A stretch of 64,000 nucleotides of DNA, from the NCBI RefSeq assembly GCF_000835495.1, contig NW_015622542.1, positions 5,354,485 to 5,418,484 on the forward strand, given 5' to 3'. Of the stretch, positions 21,014-32,974 are shown one piece after another; position 1 is the stretch's first letter, and each line of letters starts with the position of its first letter. The DNA is from Cladophialophora immunda. Lineage: Eukaryota > Ascomycota > Eurotiomycetes > Chaetothyriales > Herpotrichiellaceae. Below the pieces are notes generated by a model that ran no database searches, was not told where the DNA came from, and saw only the letters and a program-made list of their open reading frames with translations. The position numbers and the translations under genes are program-made.

Positions 21014-22936
21014 ATGGAGGACATCGCGGTTGGAATCATTGGTATGGGCGACATGGGCCGTATGTACGCAAGAAGGTTTAGTCAAGCTGGATGGAGGTAT
21101 GAACTTGCAGCGCGTGCTTTTCGCAAAGAAGAACGGTCTCTGAATTGCTGTTGCTAAGGTATGTCGATATATTTCCTCTTTTTCCCTATTATCGAAGGAT
21201 GACTCTGAGTGCATTTGGCTCGAGCATGGTCATTGTGATATTGCTTTCATCATTCTGATGTTGCATCCTATCCCGATGGCTGTCACTGATGTAAAACCCT
21301 CGCTACCTTACTTTTTCCTTGTCTGATGGTTATGCTGTTTAATGCTCCAATCCGCATCAAAATCATGACACAACTCGTGGCTGACCTCTTGTCTCGACAG
21401 ATATGAACACTTGCTGTTGTCCATCATAGTCACTAGAACTGATGGTTAGTCATGCAGAGTCAACGCTTGCGATCGACCAGACAAATTCCAAACTCTACAC
21501 CACGAGTACGAGAATGAGGTTTGTGTCGTCAGCAGAGTTGATGAACATGATTGACCAAGATTAGAGAGGAATAAATATCTTGCCTAATGGTCATCTTGTT
21601 TCCCGAGCAAGCGACTGGATCATATACAGTGTGGAGGCCGAGCTCATTGACAAGATTGTTGCTGAATATGGCCCGTCCACCAAAGTCGGCGCCATCGTCG
21701 GCGGGCAGACCTCCTGCAAAGCCCCCGAGCTGGCTGCCTTTGACAAGTATCTGCCCGCCGACGTCGAGATTGTTTCTTGCCATTCCCTGCATGGCCCCGC
21801 TGTAGACCCAACAGGCCAGCCCCTTGTCGTCATCCAACACCGAGCTTCTCAGAAAAGTGTTGATCTCTGTGTCCGAATCCTCTCTTGCTTGAATTCAAAA
21901 TTTGTCTTCCTGTCTGGCGAAAAGCATGACCGTATTACAGCGGACACGCAGGCTGTCACGCATGCAGCTTTTTTGAGCATGGGAACTGCTTGGGCAGCGA
22001 ACAAGCAGTTTCCGTGGGAAATCAATCGGTACATCGGTGGCATTGAGAACGTCAAGATCAACATCACACTGCGTATATATGCCAACAAGTGGCATGTCTA
22101 TGCCGGACTCGCCATTCTCAACCCTGCGGCCAAAGAGCAAATTCGACAGTATGCCGAGTCAGTGACTGAACTTTTCAAGCTCATGCTGGGTGGCCATCGA
22201 GAAGAGCTGGCCCACCGGATCAAGACGGCTGGTGCGGCAGTCTTTTCCAAGGATGCTGTTGACCAGGATCTGTTACTTGGGGACGATGTGCTGGACAAGT
22301 TCTCGCTCTCGAGAAGACCGAAAGAGAGAATGCCGAACAACCATCTGAGTCTGTTGGGCATTGTCGATTGTTGGTGGAAGCTCGGCATCGTCCCATACGA
22401 CCATATGATTTGTTCCACACCTGTGAGTTGATCCTTGGCCTGGTTTTGTTGCTATTTCTGACAGTGCCAATCCCTAGCTCTTCCGAATATGGCTGGGCGT
22501 CACTGAGTATCTCTTTCGCAACGAGACTTTATTGGATGAGGTCATTAACACGGCAATCGAAGATAACACTTTTCGTTCAGACGATCTGGAGTTCACTTTC
22601 GCGGCAAGAGTAAGTCTCCCCAATGTGGCATGACCCAACATGTCAATCTGCATGTCGTCCAGCGTCTCCAGCGTGCGTTTCAGCATACTTGTATTCCAAA
22701 TGTTGCCTCCGCACTTGATCGGATCGGGAAGCTGGCAGAGTCTCATCAATCAAACTGTTGGCTGACGCTGGTTCACTTGATTGTAGGCATGGTCTGAATG
22801 CGTTTCGTTCGGCGCATTCGAAGCATATCGGAGCCGATTTGAGAGAATCCAGCAGTACTTTGCCCCGAGATTTCCGGACGCTGTGAGACTCGGGAATGAA
22901 ATGATCAAAGAGATCATGGTCAAGACGAAGAACTGA
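21014..22936 (+). CDS. TYR1: Prephenate dehydrogenase (tyrosine biosynthesis)
   Basis: Five exons, 21014-21096, 21458-21518, 21565-22422, 22478-22609 and 22787-22936, encode 427 residues. The start carries the dinucleotide-binding glycine motif VGIIGMGDMGRMYARR. Exon 2 supplies RVNACDRPDKFQTLH, exon 3 the family blocks GAIVGGQTSCKAPELAAFDK, VSCHSLHGP and the long helical ITADTQAVTHAAFLSMG...KWHVYAGLAILNP region, exon 4 LFRIWLGVTEYLFRN and exon 5 the C-terminal helices. The enzyme converts prephenate to 4-hydroxyphenylpyruvate with NADP+. All junctions are in frame against the expected contiguous family sequence. Introns 1 (361 bp) and 4 (177 bp) are much longer than the others in this window. 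No ACT domain is present. Confidence 0.94.
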
Positions 22937-24693
22937 CTCGTGGGTGGATGGGCGGGCGGCGAATGAGAGAGTGGTGTGGGGATTTTCGAGGCAGTCAGGA
23001 TCACAGAACTCATCCGTGGTCGATCCAGTGCAACTCCTGCAACACAAGGCCAACAATGACGCCAATAGTCAAGCCGCATTGTTTGCTGTTGCCCGGGCAA
23101 GGGCCGGCAGGGGAATGGTGGTCAGGAAGGACCAAACCTTGCCTTGATGAAAAGGGAAGGACTTTCACGCAGATGCCAGACAAATCAAGCAAAAGACCTG
23201 ATCCTTGATGCCAAAAATAATGGACTTGACATTCAGACACGGGATGAGAGAGGGGATATAACCTCTTTAGTTGGCCACACCAGCTGCATGAATTGCATTA
23301 GTCTCTATGATCTCTGGCAAGGCGATTGGTTGGGGAAGAATTCAAAAAGTTCCAGAAGAGGTCAGACCATTGCTGCACTGATATCGCCCATTCGAGTAGG
23401 ATAGACGTCTCCCCGTATCTAGATAGCATCATCGAGGCAGAGGGTGAGATGGTTTGCAGACTTCCAATCACCCGGCAATGACTGTATGCGATCGCTGGCA
23501 ACGTGAGGATCGAGGCTGGAGAGCCGCCGCGGACCGTACAATCCCGAAGAAAATCGGGGAGCTGGATGGACAGTCGCCACACATAAATCCTTCCTGACCT
23601 CATGGTCGTTCCCAGCCGCTGTATATAGGAACTGGGCCTCATTGCGCATGTATACCTGCTGCGCCTCTTGCTCTGTACTGCACGACATGACCGGCGGGAA
23701 ACCTTTCACCGGTGCAAGGCTTGTACCTGTGAAGGGGTAGGTCCGCCGATCAGGCTCAATGCCCGAATCCAACAGAGTGGTATAAGGCAAAGTTGTGTTC
23801 TCGCGCCAGTAGTGTGACCCAACACTCCTCAGACCCAGAACGGGATTGACCAGTGTAAATGCTTGCATGTGCTTGCCAGATACTCCTCTCCAATACAAAT
23901 ATATCATGACGGCCCCAGCCAATCGGTCTTTATCAGATTACCATTGTCATGGAGCTGCTTTGTAGAGGAGGCGGACGCCAAGCCTTGCGCTAGTCAGGTA
24001 AACGGAGCGCTAGAACGGACTAAGTTGGGAGTAAGGCCTTATACAGTTAGACCTGTGGGTCGTCGATCCCTTTTCCCGACCGACTCCGTCCCTCCAGCCC
24101 TTCGACCCCTGTGGATGATTTCTATTTATTGTCCGTCATCCAGCCTTGTGCGTTTGCCGCTCCGGAGTCACTCCGTGCAGACCTCTGGGGTCGGTTTGTG
24201 CGCCCTCAGGTCCACATCGAGGTGATGCAAGTACTGCGTTTGGCTCTATCGACAGCCAATTCCTCGGTATGGAAAAGATAACTCTGTTGCGCCGCGCCGC
24301 GTAATTGCCATGGCGGGCCGAATGGAGAATCCTTTCAAACAGGGGCTGGTGTTTTAGCCAGGCCCTGTGGCTCTCCTGAAGCCCCTTGGCAAGCCACTTG
24401 ACACGCAATCCAGCCGTCCACTATCTGACGTGCAATCTGCCCAAGGTTTGAACATGGCTGAGACTCCTGGACGCGAGCCAAGGTGGGAAAAAATTAATTA
24501 AAACCCTTCTTCACTCCCGTCGCGTGCTTCGTCCCCAGGAATTTGCAACCAACGCGTCGAGAGCAGACGGAGAAAAGGCTTATATCTCCCCTGACCCCAA
24601 GACACTACCCAGCAGGACTCGACAAGACTCGGTTTGCTCTCTGTCACCACATCGTCTATCGACTTCTGATCTTATCGCCCTTGTTGGAGCACC
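22937..24693. other. Intergenic, no supported gene
   Basis: 1.75 kb between TYR1 and the DOMON-b561 gene. The longest frame (minus 23419-23922, 167 codons) shows no domain, transmembrane or signal features and is not called. The right end holds the promoter of the DOMON-b561 gene. Confidence 0.5.
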
Positions 24694-26174
24694 ATGGTGC
24701 AGAAAAGCGTCTTGGCTACGGCCGCCTTGGGTACGCCTTTTTCATTTCCCCTATCACAAACGCTTGCATTGATACTGACCCATGTGCAGTGGCTGGCTCG
24801 GCAGCACAGTTTGCATCGTTTTCTTCCAGCAGCTACGCATTAGCAGTCAATGTCCCCTCAGACACTGCCTCATCCGGGAGCGGCTCACTATTTCTGCAAA
24901 TCAGTGCCCCCAGTGGCACCCAATGGGTTGGCTTTGGCCAGGGCTCTGGCATGGCGGGGGCCAACATGCTCGTTGTATATGCCGCCGACAGCAACAATGT
25001 CACTGTGTCCCCCAGACTGGGCACCGGCCACGTTCAACCACAGTTTAACTCAGATGCCTCAGTCTCACTGTTAGAAGGAAGTGGTATTGCCTCGGACGGC
25101 TCGTTGGTCGCCAACATTCGCTGCGATACGTGTCTGAGCTGGAGCGGAGGGAGCATGAGCCCCACGGATTCGTCGAGCAGTTGGATCTTTGCCTACAAAT
25201 CAGGAGACCCTCTTGACTCGACAGACACGTCTGCCAACATTAAACAGCACGACTCCACCGGCGGCTTCAACCTCGACTTGACCCAAGGTGTCGGCGGTAG
25301 CTCATCGAACCCCTTTGTGGCTGCGTCTAGCGATTCGTCGTCCTCGGCCTCGGCCTCGGCTTCTGCAGCCCCGTCAGAGACCGCATCTGCCTCATCTGGC
25401 TCTGGATCTCAATCCACGAGTGGCTCGCCAGCCACCGCGACAGACTCAGGAACGGCGACTGTGAGCAGCGTGGTCACGCCTACTGGTGGTGTGTCCAATC
25501 CCATCGTGAGCTCCAACCCGTCCTCGTCGAGTGCAACAGAGGTCAGCGATGGGCCTGACGACACCATCCGAACCGCCCATGCCGTCATTATGCCCTTGGT
25601 CTTTGTGGTCATGTTCCCCTTGGCGGCGTTGACGCTCTACCTCCCCTACAGCAACAAGGTCCGACATATCCATGCGCCGTTGCAAGTCCTCAGCTTGATA
25701 TTGATGATTGTCGGCCTGGGTCTGGGTGTCCAACTGGGCAAACAAGTCGACAATCTGGATGGTTACCATATGGTTATCGGGTACATTCTCGTCGCATGGA
25801 TGGGCGTTTTCCAGCCTACCCTTGGCCTGCTCCAGCATATACATTTCCGAAAGTACGGCAGCCGGAGCGCTTACGGCCAAACCCACCGTTGGCTCGGTCG
25901 AGCCATGATCCTGCTCGGTGTCGTCAACGGCGGATTGGGATTCAAGACTGCAGGAATGATTGGCAGCGACGACGTCCCCACCTATTCAGTCGTCGTCTAC
26001 AGCGTGTTCGCTGCTGTCGTCTTCATCGTCTACCTCGTGGTCCTCTTCTTCCCGCGATACACCAATGGAGTCGAGGGATCGCAGAGCCTCCCAGGCGAGA
26101 AGCCTCGACCAAGAAGCGAGGGCTACGAGATGCACGGTCGCTCTTACGATGGCGGTCGCGCACGGCGTGGTTGA
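24694..26174 (+). CDS. DOMON domain-cytochrome b561 ferric-reductase-like membrane protein
   Basis: Exons 24694-24730 and 24790-26174 give 473 residues. A signal peptide (MVQKSVLATAALVAGSAAQF) is assembled across the intron. Residues about 20-190 form a DOMON domain of the cellobiose-dehydrogenase-cytochrome type (SAPSGTQWVGFGQGSGMAG, then MLVVYAADSNNVTVSPRLG). A Ser/Thr/Ala-rich, probably O-glycosylated linker follows (about 195-285), then a b561 unit with five hydrophobic helices and haem-ligand candidates in AHAVIMPL, GYHMVIGY and QTHRWLGRA. The family moves electrons across membranes, often from ascorbate-like donors or to iron or secreted oxidoreductases. A short charged cytosolic tail ends the protein. 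Specific substrate not predictable. Confidence 0.88.
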
Positions 26175-27418
26175 TTGCCCCTCTTCACCCCGACAACTTT
26201 CGACTGGGGAGAATTAAGCCTCCAGATTAGATAAATTTCTCTTTTCTTACGATTCTCAAGAACGGATCCCGGATGAGCGCAATGGAACGACTGGGAGTTA
26301 CAAGATTTGGTTGATCGGACGAATGGAGCGGTCGGGCTCAAACGATTGAAATGCAACGGAAATGTACGACCCCTTTCTTAGAGGCAAACGGCGCAGGAGT
26401 CGGAAAAGAGGGATTGGATCCCCTCTAGGTCGGGGCTTTTGGAGGAGTTTCTGAAGAATTTTATGGCCACGAATTAAGCATAGAACAATGTAGCTACTAC
26501 AACATGCTCGGTGATCAAGAACAAGGCAACCCGGCAGCAGAGTGTTAGCTGATCCTGCCACCTGAGAAAAGGGAGCTTCACGGTGTTCTCCAAAGCCTAG
26601 GCTAGACTTAACCCGAGTATGACAACATGTTCCCCTGAGACGAGTCCATTGTCCAATACAGCAGGCAAATCCGGTCGACCACGCCTATGGCAGCCATGGT
26701 GAGACAATCGCTAAGCTTTGCTGCCCTGTGTAATGTCGCGTGCCCGTTTCGATTTGAACATGGCAAGTCGATTCCAGATCTTCAGTAGAGAAGATCGATG
26801 CCCATATCTTCCCTCTCACTAACCAGCACCGTGAGCCAACCTTAATCTGATGGAAAAGGCACCCTTTACACCTGGACATCCCTCCAAAGCCAATGACAGA
26901 AGCTGCCGGCAATGCTCGCCATGTTCCAAAGCGACCCTGTGACGCTATCGTGCAGCGGCGGATTCCACCTCTCCGCGTATTTCTGTGAAACCCCGCAAGT
27001 CTCCCCCCCTGACATCTTTGGCGGGCAGTCTCCGTTGATTTGACCCGCTAAGGCATGGGAAACCCGTCAGTGGCGAGCAGATCGTCGGCATCTGTAGTAT
27101 GGCATCGCGTTTTCCCAGCGCACACAAAAGCCCCATCCTACAAGCCCGCCATAGCGCTGCCCCCAGATCATCATCTACTGGAAGAGAGCCAGATTTAACT
27201 TTTTGCTGCTCAAAAGCTTCCAGGTCTTCAATAACGGGCATCTATAGCAATGACGTTGCAGGGCAGGCATGTATCGAGTGGCCGCAGAACAAAGACGGTG
27301 ATCGTCACGAGCTCATATATGACACGTTCTCCATGGCGGTGCGAGTTTGTGATGCCCAAGTGTTTACATTGTAACGAGTCTCTGCCTCCATTATCCACCC
27401 GTCGACTGAGAAGGAAAG
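26175..27418. other. Intergenic, no supported gene
   Basis: 1.2 kb with short frames only (longest minus 26945-27241, 98 codons, no family). Contains the promoter of the sugar porter. Confidence 0.5.
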
Positions 27419-29356
27419 ATGGGTTTCCTGAGTCCTAAGCAGCCGTACTTTGGCCTCAAGGGAGGATGGCTGACCTTCTGGATCTCTGTTGCTTGTGCAA
27501 CCGACATGACGCTGTGAGTTAGACCATACGCACAACTCCTTCTTTCTGTTACTTCTGACACGTTATTCCTCGAAGGTTTGGCTACGATCAGGGTGTCTTT
27601 GGCGGAGTCGTGGTCACACAGGACTTTCTCCAAGTTCATAACCTGGCCGGCCCCGCGAAGACATCGCTTTTGGGTACAGTGACTGCGATTTATGATGTTG
27701 GCTGCTTCTTTGGCGCCATCATCGCTGTTTGGCTGGGGGAAAAGCTAGGCCGACGGAGATCGGTCCTGGTCGGTACAACTATCATGAGTGCTGGGGCTAT
27801 TCTCCAGATTTGCTCCTACAGTACTGCTCAAATGATCGTGGGCCGCATCATTGCCGGCATCGGCAATGGAATCAACACGGCTACTGCGCCCGTCTGGCAG
27901 ACGGAGACATCGGCAATCAAATGGCGAGGGAAGCTGGTCGTTATCGAGCTCATCTTGAACATTGCTGGGTTTTCGCTGTCGAACTGGGTCACGTTTGGCT
28001 TCTCTTTTGTCGGGGGCCCGGTTTCCTGGCGACTCCCCCTCGCTTTTCAGTTTCTCTTCATCGTCATCCTCTTTTCAACTGTGCCCTGGCTGCCAGAATC
28101 ACCAAGGTAAGAGACACCTCCGTTTCAGCTCGACTCCACCGATTGACGCTGTCTCAGATGGCTTATCGCACACGACTATGAAGACGAGGCGTTCAAAATA
28201 TTGGCCGACCTTGAGAATAAGTCTGAGGATGATCCCTTCATCCTCGCGCAGCACAAAGAAATCGTCTACACGGTCCAGTACGAGCGCGAGAACGCGGTAC
28301 GGTGGGTCGACCTGCTCCGTGGGCGAACTGGCAACGAAGCTGGAACCAAGACTATTCGACGTCTGATCCTCGGTGCAGGAACGCAGGCTATGCAACAGCT
28401 GTCTGGCATCAATGTTACCTCTTATTATCTGCCGACGGTGCTGATCAAGTCTGTTGGGCTGGGCGAGACGATGGCGAGGTTGCTTGCGGCCTGCAACAGT
28501 GTCTCGTACCTCCTGTTTTCGTTGATTGGGATTCCGAATGTCGAAAGATGGGGCCGAAGAAACATGATGATTTTCGCCGCGGCCGGCCAATCCTTCTGCT
28601 ACCTTATCATCACTGTTCTTATTCGATATAACGAGAAGCCCGGGTATGCACACGCACATGAAGTGGCATCGGCCTCGGTGGCATTCTTTTTCCTTTACTA
28701 TGTGTTCTTCGGGATTGGAATGCAAGGCGTACCTTGGTGTAAGTCGACTCAGGAATGCTTGGCTGAAGTTGCAATACTAACTAGTGCCTTCAAGTGTATC
28801 CAACAGAGATTAACTCGCTACCAATGCGTACCAAAGGCGCGGCCCTTGGAACGGCGACGAACTGGATTTTCAATTTCATGGTGGTAGAAATCACTCCTGT
28901 ATGTATTACACTGACTATGCGGTGAAAGACGACTGCTCACCATCACTATAGATTGGCATCCAAAACCTTCAGTGGAAGTTTTATATTATCTGGACAATTC
29001 TCAACGCTTCATTCGTTCCGCTGATGTACTTGTTCTATCCCGAAACGGCAGATCGATCTCTGGAAGATATAGACGACTATTACCGGACTAACCCGCCTCT
29101 GCTGGTGTTCAGAGACAAAGACGTTATCTCAAGCAAGCGACCTGACAAATACAAGATCAAGGAACAGGAGGAAATTCGAAGAGCCTCATCGGCAGATCCC
29201 TCGGCTTTCCGACGAGGAAGCCGCCTCAGCTACGCCAGTGCGAGGGAAGCCCAACTAGCTGCTGCAAGGGAAGCTTATCATGAGGAAGAATATGAAGGAA
29301 AGACTGAGCACGGAGACTATGAACAGGAGAAGGTCTATCACAAGGAGGATGTGTGA
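27419..29356 (+). CDS. MFS sugar porter (HXT/STL-like)
   Basis: Five exons, 27419-27513, 27576-28106, 28158-28738, 28795-28898 and 28952-29356, encode 571 residues with 12 expected membrane helices. Sugar-porter signatures are present in order: FGYDQGVFGG in TM1, GEKLGRRRS in loop 2-3, VGRIIAGIGNG, the PESPRWL motif split by intron 2, QQLSGINVTSYYLPT in TM7, ERWGRRN in loop 8-9, YPTEINSLPMRTKG and PETADRSLEDID after TM12. The family imports hexoses or related polyols by proton symport or facilitation. An unusually long C-terminal cytosolic tail of about 100 residues is charged and repetitive (KIKEQEEIRR, then REAYHEEEYEGK), which may serve regulation. Substrate cannot be set from sequence. 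Confidence 0.93.
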
Positions 29357-30360
29357 TCTGACGCGAGCAGTCATAGGGTTTGCTGTTGGCGGCTATTTGT
29401 GACAGGTACGATTTAAGACGTTGTATATTAACCACGGATATGAACAAAAGAGGAGAACGAGAGCAAGACACAAACTGCTTAATATGGCCCTTATCTGCCT
29501 AATAATTGATAGCTGTCAAAAGCTTGACATTCGGACTATTACTTGTGTCTATACTTGCAAAGTGATATATGACGGATTCAGTCAAGAGGTGACTTTCTCA
29601 TTAAGTTCAAGATCTTCAACTGGTCTATTCTACCGTGCTGTCATCTCTGTTGCTGCTGTTCTATGTCCAGGATAAGGCTGCGAATCAAGGCTCCAAGCGA
29701 GGCTCCCACCACCCCACGGGGAATGCCGGACAATCTTTTTTACGGGTCCTCCACCTTTTGACGCACATAATCGATACCTTCGAGGCTTAATATTTCTATT
29801 CCCTGTTTTCCCCTCAAATCCCCGGCAGCGTCTCTCTGGATGCGGAGGCATCGGACTGTTCCAATGAAGTTAGATGCTCGAACATCGGCAGCTCGAGTAT
29901 GTCGCCGGCTATTTGCAAGCTCTCAATGAAGATCATTGCCCTTTGGAAGTTGCTCGCGACGTCCCACGACATTGAGCCGACCGGACCTCTCAGGCCCATT
30001 GTGGAAGGTCCAAAGAGTCCCTATGGGAGCACTCCAAGTGGTGATGACGACGCAGCATAGCTCCATGTCTCCGAGGTCGCACCGCCTGAGAGATCATGTC
30101 GAAGACCTACGCGAGGACTGCAAGTGGAAACGAGGCAGGTCAACTACGTTGCCGTGGACGAGATTTAGCCTAAACTCGCCCAACACAATATCATACCCCG
30201 GATTTTCCATGCGGCGGTTGACTGAGCGGGCTGGGGACATGATGGAGCTATATTAAGCAGAGGTGCTCAAGCTCCAGGAGGTTCTGGTGGTTGCATACCA
30301 AAAACAAGAAAAACAACTGTAGGTCGAGGTGCTATCCCTTGCTGCCTCGTAACAGCCATC
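29357..30360. other. Intergenic with possible small coding relic
   Basis: 1 kb between porter and esterase genes. On the minus strand, ATG at 30240 opens a short frame containing YDIVLGEFRLNLVHGNVVDL, and a second frame at 29814-29999 reads SNFQRAMIFIESLQIAGDIL. Both look protein-like but lie in different frames, and I could not join them through a convincing intron. Possibly a small orphan gene or a relic; no family recognised. Confidence 0.3.
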
Positions 30361-32063
30361 ATGGGGATGCAGCATCTTTGCAGTTCGGTTCTTCTGCTCC
30401 TTGTCGCGTACCTGACCGCAACATGCAATGCATTGCCCAAACGACAAGCTCTTGTTACTACACCAAGCATTCCAAATGGCCACTGGATCGACACCTTGGC
30501 GGCAATGCCACAGCTGACCGAATATACAAACTTGCCTCCCCCTCCATATGTAAGCAACCCGTCTTTCCCCTTGAGCCGCTGTGAAACCCAACAGTTCAAA
30601 AAGTCAGAATTGAACAAACTAAATCATTGGCATGCCAGAACACCACCTCGGTGATCTTCTCCAACAGCACGATCCGCCAAACCCTGCACATGTCAACTGG
30701 CGCATCACAGATCCGGATCCGGATCTCCAACGCCTTTGGCCTCACCGACCTGCCGATCACGGCCATGACGGTCGCGCTCCCCTTCAACGGCTCGTCGGGG
30801 GTCAGTGCGATCCAACCCTCGACGCTCCAGAAGGTGACTTTCAGCGGCGGAGAGCCGTCCATCACCATCCCGGACGGCGCTCTCGCGGTCTCGGATCCCC
30901 TGGACTTCCCGGTCCAGCCGCTGTCGACCATCACCGTGACCATGTACCTCGCCACGGGCCAGAACGGGACATACATCACGAGTCACCCGGGCAGTCGGGC
31001 GACGTCGTGGTTTACTCTGGGCAACCAGGTGGGCGCGACGAATCTGACTGGGCCCTTTTTGAACAGCACGCAGCATTGGTAGGTCGGAGTTCGCCACCTC
31101 CTATTCTGGAAGGGGCCATCGACTCCTCCATCTCTGTAAAACTGTGGAGGCATTTACTGAATCCGACGATCAAATATAGGTACTTTTTGTCCGCCGTCGA
31201 GGCGTGGTCGCCCCCTAATTACCGCACGTGGGCGATAATAGGAGACAGCATCACGGATGGCAGAGGAAGCGACACGGACGAAAACGACAGGTGTGTACTG
31301 TGTTCTGATATGCTGTGCTCCATGTCAGAGTCCTTTGCCTTCTCGTATTTTTTTTATTGTTTCTCTTCCCCTCATATCTACCTGTTTGCCCTCTTCCGTC
31401 TTCTTTCGAGCTCAACGAAGCGAAATCTAACCGGTGGAACACGCCAGATGGCCCGACCTCGTCTACGCGCGCATGCAGTCGAGCAACTCGCCGCTCCTCA
31501 AGTCCATCTCCCTGATCAACCAGGCCGCGGGGGGCAACCGGATCCTGTACGATGGGCTGGGGCCGAACGTGCTGGCGCGGCTCGACCGCGACGTGCTCGC
31601 GCACGCCGGGGTGCGCTACGCGATGATCTGGGAAGGGGTCAACGACATTGGCGTCGCCGCCACCACGCCGGCCAACCAGACGGAGACATACGACCGGCTG
31701 GTGTCGGCGTACCGGCAGATCGCTGCGCGGGTCCACGCCGCCGGCATCCCGCTGTTCGCGGCCACCATCACGCCCTTCTCGGCGCCCGACGCCAACACCA
31801 CCCTCCAGCCCTACACCAGCCCCCTGCGCGAGCAGACCCGCCAGAAGGTCAACGCCTTCATCCGCGCCTCGGGGGGCGCCTTCGACGCCGTCTTCGACTT
31901 CGACGCGATCCTCCGCAACCAGTCCGTCCCCAGCCAGCTGGCCGACGCGCTGCAGTCCGGCGACTACTTGCATCCCAACGACGCCGGGTACCAGCTCCTG
32001 GCCAAGAGTTTCGATCTGAGCGTGTTCGAGAGGTTCGACGCCGGCGTGGCTGGATTTGTCTAA
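30361..32063 (+). CDS. Secreted GDSL/SGNH-family esterase or lipase
   Basis: Exons 30361-30549, 30639-31078, 31180-31290 and 31448-32063 give 451 residues. A clear signal peptide (CSSVLLLLVAYLTATCNA) ends before a KR dibasic site. A beta-rich N-terminal region (TLHMSTGASQIRIRISNAFG) precedes the hydrolase core. SGNH blocks are complete: GDSITDG with the nucleophilic Ser, AAGGNRI with the oxyanion Gly, EGVNDIG with the oxyanion Asn, and DYLHPNDAGY with the Asp-x-x-His pair. Several N-x-S/T sites fit a secreted glycoprotein. Fungal members with this N-terminal extension act on esters of plant polymers or lipids; the exact substrate is unknown. Intron 3 (157 bp) is longer than usual here, and exon 4 is strikingly GC-rich. 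Confidence 0.9.
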
Positions 32064-32974
32064 GCTTGCTGGTTGCTGGTCAGCTGGTGAGCTAGCTACC
32101 TGCTTAGCCTAGCAAGCCCACCAGGTAGGGTCATATGGGGAATCGAGAGGATTGCACAGTGAACTCGTTGAGAAGAGCTGTACGTGAGAGAAGAGAAAAA
32201 AAGTGGGATTGAGGAAGAGATTCTCCTCAGCCCGGCCCTCGCTTCCTGAATGGATATCAAAGACGACTGTCGAAAGGAAAAAAGTGAAGAGGACAGCAGA
32301 CTTCCCAGATAATGCGCCCAAAGATCAGAAGAGAGAGGGGCGAATCAATGAGGTCTCGCAGAGATTTTTTCATCCGGATAGGTCTGTGGGCACCACTGCA
32401 GCGGAAGAAGGATAAATACGATGAATGCAAGGAACATGAAAATGACCTTCGCAGTGGACGACTCCACGAGGACGATGATGGACTTTGGAAAAGGACAAAG
32501 GGTACATAGATGATCTTCTAATAATGAATGCTACCTACTACACAGTGCGTACCAGGCGGGAGGAAGGGTCGGACTGAAAAAGGGAGAAAAGCGTTGTAGG
32601 GATGGAATCGTAAGAAATACCTCGTTAGTGAGACTCATTACAGTCAAGGTTGCGTGTCCTGTCTCCGCAGGTCCTAACCCATGTGATGCGACGATACAAA
32701 TGACACTGCCTCGTGAAGTCCTCCATACGCCATATCACCATAGTCCCATAGTTCCCCTTCTCTCCTTCCCTTCCAAGATATCTGGAAGGCGATACTTAGA
32801 CGGTCTGTTCCACCCTACCACGCCGCCTGCTCCTGTGCGATCCCCGCTTCGTCGTCCGGGAGCAGACGTTGCATGGACATGAGCTTCGTTTCGTTCCTCG
32901 TGTATCATGTATGAGCTGGGCTGGAGCAGAGGCCGGCGCCTACGGGCCCACACCACCGATCACTTCCACGATTC
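32064..32974. other. Convergent intergenic region
   Basis: About 900 bp between the stops of the esterase (plus) and the hydrolase-like gene (minus). Purine-rich on the plus strand, no supported gene. Confidence 0.5.

Noticed and set aside
23419..23922. 167-codon minus-strand frame downstream of TYR1
   Set aside because: No recognisable motif, no plausible intron joins it to anything, and a frame of this length is expected by chance in 1.7 kb of moderate GC content.
30632..32095. 487-codon plus-strand frame through the esterase gene
   Set aside because: It is an out-of-frame shadow of the GDSL esterase exons, long because of the high GC content. The real frame has signal peptide and SGNH motifs.
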